Assembly: GCA_031279205.1 (NCBI GenBank)
Contig: JAITIX010000046.1
Span: forward strand, 1-38,356
Direction of reading: 5' to 3'
Origin: Treponema sp.
GTDB lineage: Bacteria; Spirochaetota; Spirochaetia; Treponematales; Breznakiellaceae
DNA length: 38,356 nucleotides
In this document: positions 15,061-21,921 of the stretch, one piece after another
Numbering within the stretch: position 1 is the first letter of the stretch
Layout: each line of letters opens with the position of its first letter
Notes under the pieces: generated by a model
What the model was told of the DNA's origin: nothing
The model's database searches: none
Seen by the model: the letters and a program-made list of their open reading frames with translations, nothing else
Translations under genes and position numbers: made by a program

Positions 15061-16251
15061 TGTGGCGCGAATCGCGCTGATGAAAGCAAACGTGTTGACT
15101 ACTTCAGGTTTCACGTCTTCGCAAAGGAGGGCGAGGTCTTTGGTCATAATGCCGCGCTCGATTACGGCCAGAGACGCGGCTTCGAGCTTGTCGGCAAAGC
15201 TCATGAGGGCATTGTGCTTGTCCAGTTCACCACGCTTGCGGAGCGCGCCTGACCACGCAAAGATCGTCGCAATGGGGTTGGTGGAGGTTTCTTCGCCTTT
15301 GAGGTGCCGGTAATAATGGCGGGTTACCGTGCCGTGGGCTGCCTCAAACTCGAAGTTACCGTCCGGACTAACTAAAACGCTGGTCATCATGGCCAGAGAA
15401 CCAAAGGCAGTGGAAACCATGTCGCTCATCACATCGCCGTCGTAGTTCTTGCAGGCCCACACAAAACCACCCTCCGAGCGAATGACCCGCGCCACTGCAT
15501 CGTCGATGAGCGTGTAGAAATAAGTGATGCCGGCTTCCTTGAACTGCTCGGCGTACTCGGTATCGTAAACGCGCTGGAACAGGTTCTTGAAGGTCTGGTC
15601 GTACTGCTTCGAGATGGTGTCTTTAGTGGAAAACCAGATGTCCTGCTTACGAGAAAGGGCATAGCGAAAGCAGGCGTGCGCGAAGGATTTTATAGAAGAA
15701 TCTTTGTTGTGCATGGCCTGAAGCACACCCGCGCCTTCAAAGTCATGGATAGTTTTGCGGAACGTGTCGCCAGAGGAGCCGGTGAACACCAACTCCGCCT
15801 TACCCGCTGACGGCACACGGTATTCCACAGCCTTGTACACATCGCCGTAAGCATGGCGGGCGATGGCGATGGGTTTCCGCCAAGTACGCACAACCGGCTT
15901 CACACAAGAAACCAGAATCGGCTCGCGGAACACCGTGCCATCGAGTATGGCGCGTATCGTGGCGTTGGGACTTTTCCACATTTTCTTGAGGTGATACTCG
16001 GCAACGCGCTGCTCATTCGGAGTGATGGTGGCGCACTTGACGCCTACGTGGAGGCGCTTGATTGCCTCGCCCGCGTCAACCGTTACTTGATCGCCGGTTT
16101 CGTCCCGATGCCGGAGGCCGAGATCGTAGTAATCAGTTTTGAGATCAATGAACGGCAACAGCAGTTCTTCCTTGAGTCGCGCCCAGATAGTACGGGTCAT
16201 TTCATCGCCGTCCATCTCCACAATCGGGTTCTTCATAACAATTCTTGACAT
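15049..16251 (-). CDS. icd: NADP-dependent isocitrate dehydrogenase, eukaryote-like type
   Basis: Oxidises isocitrate to 2-oxoglutarate with formation of NADPH. The 400-residue protein belongs to the homodimeric subfamily that includes human IDH1, not the E. coli type. Visible landmarks are NPIVEMDGDEMTR at the N-terminus, KCATITPNE, the substrate loop SPNATIRAILDGTVFREP with both arginines, ARHAYGDVY (matching human Arg132 and Tyr139), WACKNYDGDVMSD for metal binding, and AHGTVTRHYYRHLKGEETST for NADP. AGGAGGG precedes ATG 16251 by five bases. It follows the hydratase gene on the same strand after a 75-base gap with a hairpin. Its last codons lie in array D, so its tail (RATMSA) may have been shaped by the repeat. 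Confidence 0.95.
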   Translation of the reverse strand: MSRIVMKNPIVEMDGDEMTRTIWARLKEELLLPFIDLKTDYYDLGLRHRDETGDQVTVDAGEAIKRLHVGVKCATITPNEQRVAEYHLKKMWKSPNATIRAILDGTVFREPILVSCVKPVVRTWRKPIAIARHAYGDVYKAVEYRVPSAGKAELVFTGSSGDTFRKTIHDFEGAGVLQAMHNKDSSIKSFAHACFRYALSRKQDIWFSTKDTISKQYDQTFKNLFQRVYDTEYAEQFKEAGITYFYTLIDDAVARVIRSEGGFVWACKNYDGDVMSDMVSTAFGSLAMMTSVLVSPDGNFEFEAAHGTVTRHYYRHLKGEETSTNPIATIFAWSGALRKRGELDKHNALMSFADKLEAASLAVIERGIMTKDLALLCEDVKPEVVNTFAFISAIRATMSA

Positions 16252-16288
16252 AAGCCCTCCTAAGCTGTTTACAAAAACAAGTATAAAT

Positions 16289-16314
16289 AGCGCCTTGGAT
16301 GTTCACAAGGCGCT
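16289..16314 (-). terminator. Hairpin between hydratase and isocitrate dehydrogenase genes
   Basis: Eight-bp perfect stem agcgcctt/aaggcgct with a ten-base loop, followed on the minus strand by a T-rich stretch (atttatacttgttttt). It could be a partial terminator or processing site that lowers isocitrate dehydrogenase expression relative to the hydratase gene. Confidence 0.55.
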
Positions 16315-16325
16315 CCGGCGTTTCG

Positions 16326-18596
16326 CTACTGTTTCAACTTCTTTGCGTAATGGTTCATAAGACAGCCGCTGAGGATGATGTCCCGTTCATCAGGCGTGAG
16401 CGCCGCAATACGCAAGACAAGCTCAGCTACTTGCCCATTGGCGCGTATCAGTTTGGCGCTGAAAGCTGTTTCCCCTCGCTCAATACCAGCGCGAACATTA
16501 GGCACATAGACCCAATCGTTAGGTTCCGCGTCAAACAAAGTTCCAGCGTCCAGCGTAAAAGGCAGTATGCCCCAGTTGATGAGATTCGAGCGATAGCGCT
16601 TGGTCGCGTATTCATAGCTTATGTTCGCGCCGCCGCCCAATACCCGCTGGCAAGACGCAGCCTGCTCACGAGCCGATCCATCGCCGGGCTTCACGGCAAA
16701 CACCGCCGAGACAATCTGCGCGGCCGCCGCCTCTTCTCCGCTTAACGAAACACAGGTAAGCGCCTCCCTTGCCTCCGCAGGCAAGCACCCAGCCTTTCGA
16801 GCCGCATCAAGCGCCTGAACCGCCTTTGCCCGCCCCACATACGCAGGATCGCGGCGCGAAAGGGTGAACTCCGCCAGCTTCAGCGGATTGGAACGATAGC
16901 TGGATGTCTCGCCCGACGGGATAAGCTCATCAGTCGTGGTAACAGGATCGTGGATTACGCTGGCAAGGCGTAACAAAAGCCCGTCGCCAAGCGGATCAAT
17001 CCTTGGCCAGTCCGCAATATTTGGGCCAAAGCGCAAAGCCGCGCCTGTATACGGCTTGCCAAAGCCATTGTAAACGCGCTTCTCGTAGATACCGGCGTTG
17101 AAAGGCGGGACTGGCGCATAGTCCGGCGCATAGTCAAGCTCGGTTGCGGCGGTTAATAGGCCGCCGGCGCGCGCGGTCGCCGCAATGGAGCGGGCGTCCA
17201 TAAGCGCGACCGCCGCAAGCTGGCCGTCGGACGGACGCGAACCCTCGCGATTCGGAAAGTTGCGCGTCGTATGCCTTATCGAAAGGCCGTTATTAGCAGG
17301 TACGTCTCCCGCGCCAAAACAGGGGCCGCAGAAACAAGGCTTGAAAAGCGCCCCAGCTTCCATAAGCCGTTGCTCTATGCCCGCGTCAATAAGTTGAAGA
17401 TTAACCGGCGCACTTGGCGGATAGATCGACAGAGAAAAATAGTCCGCGCCAATGGAAGCGCCGTTGAGTATCGCCGCCGCTTCCCGAATGTTGTCGTACA
17501 GACCACCCGCGCAGCCAGCGATAATGCCCTGATCAACACGGATGCGGCCTGATGCGCGGTCTATCTTGTCCACAAGACAGAGCGCAGCCCTAGCTGCTGT
17601 TCCCGAAAACTGTTGCGCCGCATCTCTTTCAACCGCGGCAAGTATATCAGCGGCATTGGCGTTGGCCTCGCGAATGGAATACGCCTTCGACGGATGAAAA
17701 GGCATGGCAATCATCGGCTCAATCTTACTCAGGTCAATGGCGATCATCGCGTGGTAGCTCGCGCCCATTGCCGGATGAAGCTCACGATACTGACCTTCCC
17801 GCCCGTGAGCCGCGTAATAGGCGTAAACCTGCTCATCAGTCTCCCAGATTGAGGAGAGACAGGCCGTTTCCGTACTCATCACATCAATGCCAATGCGAAA
17901 ATCCATAGGCAGTGTTTTTATACCCGACCCCGCAAACTCAAGCACCTTATTCTTTGCAAAACCATTGTCATAAACCGCGCCGCAGAGCGCGATAGCCACA
18001 TCATGCGGCCCAACCCCATGTTTCGGCTCGCCCGTAAGGTACACGAGTACCACCTCTGGCGCGGCAATATCGTACGTGTTGGAGAGCAGTTGTTTAACCA
18101 CTTCCGGCCCGCCCTCGCCAATGCCCATCGCGCCGAGCGCTCCATAGCGGGTATGGCTGTCTGACCCCAGAATCATCTGCCCCACACCGCTCATCATTTC
18201 ACGGGCGTACTGGTGCAGCACCGCCTGATTCGCCGGTACATAGATGCCGCCGTACTTTTTCGCCGCTGACAAGCCGAACACATGGTCATCTTCGTTAATC
18301 GTGCCGCCAACGGCGCACAGGCTGTTGTGACAGTTGGTGAGCGCGTATGGCACGGGAAACTGTTTTAAGCCGCTTGCCCGCGCGGTCTGAATAATGCCCA
18401 CATAAGTAATGTCATGGGAGATCAGACTGTCGAAACGCAGCCGATACGCGCCTTTTGGCGCCGCCGCCGCGTTATGCGCGTCAAGGATGCGGTAGGTCAT
18501 GGTTCCCGCGCCGGGAAACGAGCCGCTCAAGGACTGGGGCGCGCAGCTTCCGTCGCGGACTGCAAGCGTTACAGGCTCTGCATGTAAACTAATCAT
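16326..18596 (-). CDS. Aconitase-family hydratase (YbhJ-like)
   Basis: Iron-sulfur hydratase of 756 residues. Cluster ligands are Cys362 in IIAGCAGGLYDN and Cys423/Cys426 in CGPCFGAG. Other aconitase landmarks are GSDSHTRYGALG, NFPNREGSRP, and the C-terminal swivel domain with GDGSAREQAASCQRVLGGG, equivalent to the GSSREHA motif. Overall it resembles the YbhJ-like branch more than canonical AcnA/AcnB. Its placement beside isocitrate dehydrogenase suggests it makes isocitrate from citrate. A TTG upstream (18623) extends the frame, but ATG 18596 has AGGAG seven bases before it and is preferred. Substrate identity is inferred. Confidence 0.85.
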   Translation of the reverse strand: MISLHAEPVTLAVRDGSCAPQSLSGSFPGAGTMTYRILDAHNAAAAPKGAYRLRFDSLISHDITYVGIIQTARASGLKQFPVPYALTNCHNSLCAVGGTINEDDHVFGLSAAKKYGGIYVPANQAVLHQYAREMMSGVGQMILGSDSHTRYGALGAMGIGEGGPEVVKQLLSNTYDIAAPEVVLVYLTGEPKHGVGPHDVAIALCGAVYDNGFAKNKVLEFAGSGIKTLPMDFRIGIDVMSTETACLSSIWETDEQVYAYYAAHGREGQYRELHPAMGASYHAMIAIDLSKIEPMIAMPFHPSKAYSIREANANAADILAAVERDAAQQFSGTAARAALCLVDKIDRASGRIRVDQGIIAGCAGGLYDNIREAAAILNGASIGADYFSLSIYPPSAPVNLQLIDAGIEQRLMEAGALFKPCFCGPCFGAGDVPANNGLSIRHTTRNFPNREGSRPSDGQLAAVALMDARSIAATARAGGLLTAATELDYAPDYAPVPPFNAGIYEKRVYNGFGKPYTGAALRFGPNIADWPRIDPLGDGLLLRLASVIHDPVTTTDELIPSGETSSYRSNPLKLAEFTLSRRDPAYVGRAKAVQALDAARKAGCLPAEAREALTCVSLSGEEAAAAQIVSAVFAVKPGDGSAREQAASCQRVLGGGANISYEYATKRYRSNLINWGILPFTLDAGTLFDAEPNDWVYVPNVRAGIERGETAFSAKLIRANGQVAELVLRIAALTPDERDIILSGCLMNHYAKKLKQ

Positions 18597-18712
18597 TCGG
18601 TACTCCTGATAAAACGCCTTCAAGACCAGCGTTAGGCTTCACCGGAAGGCTGTTACGAGACTATAGCGCGAAACATGGCGCGTGTTCAATTCTTCCGGTT
18701 TTATAAAGACTT

Positions 18713-19108
18713 TTATCATAAACGCTCTAGTTTCTTATCTAAATCTCACTGAGTTCTTATCCAAATCTCACTGAGTTTTTATCTAAATCTCACTGAGTTC
18801 TTATCTAAATCTCACTGAGTTCTTATCGTAAACTCACTGAGTTTTTATCATAAACTCACTGAGTTTTCACCTAAATCTCACTGAGTTTTCACCTAAATCT
18901 CACTGAGTTCTTATCTAAATCTCACGAAGGTCTTATCTAAATCTCACGAAGGTCTTATCCAAATCTCACGAAGGTCTTATCTAAATCTCACGGAGGTCTT
19001 ACCGCCAGCGCGCGGAGGTCTTACCGCCAGCGCGCGGAGGTCTTACCGCCAACGCGCGGAGGTCTTATCACCAACGCACGGAGGTCTTACCGCCAACCTT
19101 TAGGCGCG
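18713..19108. repeat. 22-bp tandem array (array E), 18 units with graded sequence
   Basis: Eighteen units in exact 22-bp register from 18713. The sequence changes in blocks along the array: early units read ttatctaaatctcactgagt plus tc; the next block replaces actgagttc by acgaaggtc; the last block reads ttaccgccagcgcgcggagg plus tc, far richer in GC. It lies between the ttcA stop (ten bases away) and the hydratase gene start about 117 bases away, so it is upstream of the hydratase and its promoter may lie in or next to it. Nothing else was recognised in this roughly 520-bp gap. Confidence 0.95.
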
Positions 19109-19117
19109 GAAGATTTG

Positions 19118-19852
19118 TTAATGCTCCAGCAGCTTGCCCGCGTCGATGGCGGCGAGGATGCGGCGCTTGACCGCGCCAGAATTGTCGGTGAAGCTCGCGA
19201 TACGGGTGCGGATGTCCCGGCGGGCGGACTTGAGGCCATAGGGACAGGTGCAGGCTGCCTTGAGTATGTCTTTCTCAGCGGCGCAGGCAATGAGTTCCCG
19301 TTCTTCAAGGTAGGCAAGGGGGCGAATCAGGCTGACCGGATAGTCCCGGTAGCGAAGGAGTATGGGCATGGTGGAAAGCTGTCCTTTGCCGGTCATGTTC
19401 ATAAAGAAGGTTTCGATGATGTCGTCGAGGTGATGGCCAAGCGCAATCTTGTTAAACTGGTTTTCCGTGGCGTATTTGAGAAGTTCTGCGCGGCGCTGAG
19501 TTGAACACCAGTAGCAGTTCATGCGCCGGCTTTCTTTGAGTCTGTGGATGATAGGTACAAAGAGATCGGTGAACGGGATGCCCCATTCGTCGAGGCGTTT
19601 AGTGAGCATGGCTTTTTTACAACAGGAGCAGAAGTCGCTTGAGATGTGGAGCGCGGCCAGCTCATAGGTTTTCTTGATTTCAGGGCGTATGGCGGAAAGC
19701 GCCCACGCGAGTACGGTGGAGTCTTTGCCGCCAGAGGTTGCGATGAGGATACGGTCGCCGTTGTTGATGAGGTTTCGTTCTAAGACGGCTTTGACAAGGA
19801 GTTTTTGCACGATGAGGCTTGGCTTGGCTTTGCGTAAGAAGCGGTCGCTCAT
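19118..19852 (-). CDS. ttcA: tRNA 2-thiocytidine biosynthesis protein TtcA
   Basis: PP-loop ATPase of 244 residues that thiolates cytidine 32 of certain tRNAs using an iron-sulfur cluster. The ATP-binding loop SGGKDS is at residues 40-45; the cluster cysteines are Cys113 and Cys116 (MNCYWCS), with Cys201/Cys203 (ACTCPYG) supplying the third. GHHLDDIIETFFMN is the conserved family core. The ATG overlaps the stop of the preceding tcdA gene (ATGA), without a clear ribosome site of its own, so translation is probably coupled. Confidence 0.9.
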   Translation of the reverse strand: MSDRFLRKAKPSLIVQKLLVKAVLERNLINNGDRILIATSGGKDSTVLAWALSAIRPEIKKTYELAALHISSDFCSCCKKAMLTKRLDEWGIPFTDLFVPIIHRLKESRRMNCYWCSTQRRAELLKYATENQFNKIALGHHLDDIIETFFMNMTGKGQLSTMPILLRYRDYPVSLIRPLAYLEERELIACAAEKDILKAACTCPYGLKSARRDIRTRIASFTDNSGAVKRRILAAIDAGKLLEH

Positions 19853-20664
19853 GGGAGAGTCTGGCTGTTGCGGGCTTTTGGGTGCGGATAGCGTGCATAG
19901 ACGGCTTGTACTACCAAACTGGCGAGTATCATACCGGCTGCGGCGGTAACGGTAACGGCGCTTCCATTGATCACTTTTTTGGAACTACACCATTCGGTTC
20001 CCTGTTTTGAGCAGAGGCATAGGCCGGTTCCGCAGGCAACAGCGACTTCCTCATGGCGGGGCAGGCGTTCTTCGCTGTAGACTGTGGTGAAGCGGCTGGT
20101 GAAGCCGCGCTGACGTAGGCCGGCGCGTACCAGACGGGCGAGTGGGCAGACCTGAGTGTCCCAGATATCGGCGGTTTTAAGCTGCGTTGGGTCGAGTTTC
20201 TGCGCCATACCCATTGAGGAGAAGAGGGGAACGCCTGCCTGTACTGTGTATTCGATGAGGTCGAGTTTGTTAGTCAGGCTATCAATGGCGTCAATGACGT
20301 AATCTGCGTTTTCTATGCCAAAGGTTCTGGCGCTTTCTTTACAGAAAACCGTGTTATGAACCGTAAGCGTGCAGGCGGGGTTGATCTCCAGCAGGCGGGT
20401 TTTGAGCGCGTCGGCCTTAAAGCGGCCGGTTGTGGCGTTTGTGGCTTGCGTCTGGCGGTTGATATTGGTAACGCACACGGTATCCGAGTCAACGATGGTG
20501 AGTTTAGCAATGCCGGAGCGCGCCAACGCCTCAGCGCACCAGCTTCCGACTCCTCCTAAACCAAACACAATAACCTGTGTGTGGGTAAGCGCGTCGAGCG
20601 ATTCAAGGCCGACGAGCAGGGCGAGGCGCTGGAAACGTGGATTTAAGGGGTAAAGGTTGCTCAC
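19849..20664 (-). CDS. tcdA: tRNA threonylcarbamoyladenosine dehydratase (TcdA/CsdL)
   Basis: E1-like (ThiF family) enzyme that cyclises t6A at position 37 of tRNAs. The nucleotide-binding motif is FGLGGVGSWCAEALARSG, followed by VDSDTVCVTNINRQ and later VIDAIDSLTNK, all diagnostic for TcdA. I chose GTG 20664, giving 271 residues near the family's length of 268. The frame stays open to 20943 but would then run over the sigma-28 promoter and the fliS start on the other strand. No strong ribosome site is seen before the GTG. It forms a tRNA-modification operon with ttcA. Confidence 0.85.
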   Translation of the reverse strand: MSNLYPLNPRFQRLALLVGLESLDALTHTQVIVFGLGGVGSWCAEALARSGIAKLTIVDSDTVCVTNINRQTQATNATTGRFKADALKTRLLEINPACTLTVHNTVFCKESARTFGIENADYVIDAIDSLTNKLDLIEYTVQAGVPLFSSMGMAQKLDPTQLKTADIWDTQVCPLARLVRAGLRQRGFTSRFTTVYSEERLPRHEEVAVACGTGLCLCSKQGTEWCSSKKVINGSAVTVTAAAGMILASLVVQAVYARYPHPKARNSQTLP

Positions 20665-20733
20665 AGTGGGAAAACTATACGCGCCGGTGGGTGAGAGCGT
20701 CAAGCGAGGCTTAGTAAGAGCGAGGAATTTGCT

Positions 20734-20760
20734 TAAACTGCCTCTTAGTCGTGCCGATAA
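20734..20760 (+). promoter_or_regulatory. Sigma-28 (FliA) promoter for fliS
   Basis: TAAA at 20734-20737, a spacer of exactly 15 bases, then GCCGATAA at 20753-20760, a perfect match to the bacterial flagellar sigma-28 consensus. It predicts a transcript start near 20767 and a leader of about 135 nt before fliS. The leader contains repeated ctggttc motifs but no recognised riboswitch. Confidence 0.85.
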
Positions 20761-20903
20761 GGAAGAATAGAATTGAGCTGGTTCCAGAATGCTTATATTA
20801 TTAAAGGAACTGGTTCTGGATATGGTTAAGAAAAGCGCAGGGGCGCGTTCTGTGCGAGCGCCTGGCTTGCAACAAACAAGAAATGGAAACGGAGGGTGCC
20901 ATT

Positions 20904-21353
20904 TTGGCATATTCAAACGCATTGTCCGCGTACCGGCTGACAAAAGTTACAACCGCAGGGCAGGGTCAGCTCATCATCATGCTGTATGATGAGGTAATTA
21001 AAAATCTGGATCAGGGCTTACATCTTATGCGACTCAATAACATTGGGAAGAAAGGGGATCCGGCAAAGATTGAGCAGATAAGTAAGGCGATTCTCAAGGC
21101 TCAGGAGCTTATCACGGAGCTTATTGTTTCGCTGGATTTTGATCAGGGAGGTGATATAGCAAAGAATCTTTTTTCCCTGTACACATGGTTTAATCAGGAG
21201 TTGCTTGGTGGTAACATTGACAAGAATCCAGATCGTATCACGGCTGTCCGTGAAATGGTGAACGATCTGCGGAACGCGTGGTTTGAGGTTATTACCAAAG
21301 GCGTAGCTGAGATAGTGGAACGTCCGAGTAATGGCCTTAATATCGCTGGTTAG
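20904..21353 (+). CDS. fliS: Flagellin export chaperone FliS
   Basis: Cytoplasmic chaperone that binds the C-terminus of flagellin before export. The 149-residue protein begins AYSNALSAYRLTKVTTAGQG, the typical FliS start, followed by LIIMLYDEVIKNLDQG. An ATG at 20883 is in frame, but GGAGGG at 20891-20896 lies inside that extension and seven bases before TTG 20904, so TTG is the probable start. The length is slightly greater than the usual 125-135. It is driven by the sigma-28 promoter upstream and is followed after three bases by a flgN-like gene. Confidence 0.9.
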   Translation: MAYSNALSAYRLTKVTTAGQGQLIIMLYDEVIKNLDQGLHLMRLNNIGKKGDPAKIEQISKAILKAQELITELIVSLDFDQGGDIAKNLFSLYTWFNQELLGGNIDKNPDRITAVREMVNDLRNAWFEVITKGVAEIVERPSNGLNIAG

Positions 21354-21356
21354 TTG

Positions 21357-21833
21357 ATGACGACTTCAACAGGCGCACATTCCATGCTGCGAGAACGACA
21401 GAAGGTACAGACGTGGGGTGAGCATTCACGTCTGTGTGCGCTTTTGCTTAAGCAGGAAGAACAGCTCCGCCACTATCTCACGGCGCTTGATAAACAGCGT
21501 GCTGCGATAGGAGGCGGAAATGGAGAAATGGCGCTTTGCTATGTAGAGATTCAGGAACAAACGCTTGCCAGCATCCTCGCGCTGGAAAAGGTGATTGTTC
21601 CTCTGCACAAGGGAGTCGCGGCTACAGATGTGGAGACCCAGACCTTGATGGCGCGGGTTGTCGGCCTGAAACGCGAAACCGCAACTCAATCACGACACAA
21701 TCAGGAACTGCTTTCTAAACGCATGACTGAACTTCGCGTTGAGCTTAAACAGCTTCGGGGGACTTCTCTGTGGCGGCGTTCAATTGTGCGCGGGGGAAGC
21801 GGGACACCTTCGTTTATCGACATTACCCTTTAG
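21357..21833 (+). CDS. FlgN-like flagellar chaperone candidate
   Basis: A 158-residue, mostly helical protein with coiled-coil character (LLLKQEEQLRHYLTALDKQR and RHNQELLSKRMTELRVELKQ). Length, composition and position right after fliS fit the FlgN family, which chaperones hook-filament junction proteins. The assignment rests largely on context, as I see no catalytic or diagnostic motif. The ATG lies three bases after the fliS stop, so the two are co-translated. A TTG immediately before the ATG is also in frame. The last residues (GSGTPSFIDITL) look unstructured. Confidence 0.6.
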   Translation: MTTSTGAHSMLRERQKVQTWGEHSRLCALLLKQEEQLRHYLTALDKQRAAIGGGNGEMALCYVEIQEQTLASILALEKVIVPLHKGVAATDVETQTLMARVVGLKRETATQSRHNQELLSKRMTELRVELKQLRGTSLWRRSIVRGGSGTPSFIDITL

Positions 21834-21921
21834 CGGCACGTTTTCAGCAGCGCGCTTAGTGCAATTCTCGCACGTATATGGTTTGAGCGCCGGCATATCT
21901 TATTTTAATATTGAGGTTATT

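Noticed and set aside
16302-16308. ttcacaa as a Rex operator half-site
   Set aside because: No second half at the required distance, and it lies partly in the loop of a hairpin.
18713-19108. CRISPR array
   Set aside because: Units are contiguous with no unique spacers and no cas genes nearby. The same holds for the other arrays.
20665-20943. N-terminal extension of the tcdA frame
   Set aside because: It would cover the sigma-28 promoter and the fliS start; the family begins at GTG 20664.
20789-20989. Small frame in the fliS leader
   Set aside because: No ribosome site at usable distance, and it overlaps fliS in another frame.
21739-21921. Upstream extension of the polA frame
   Set aside because: Overlaps the flgN-like gene and has no polymerase similarity.
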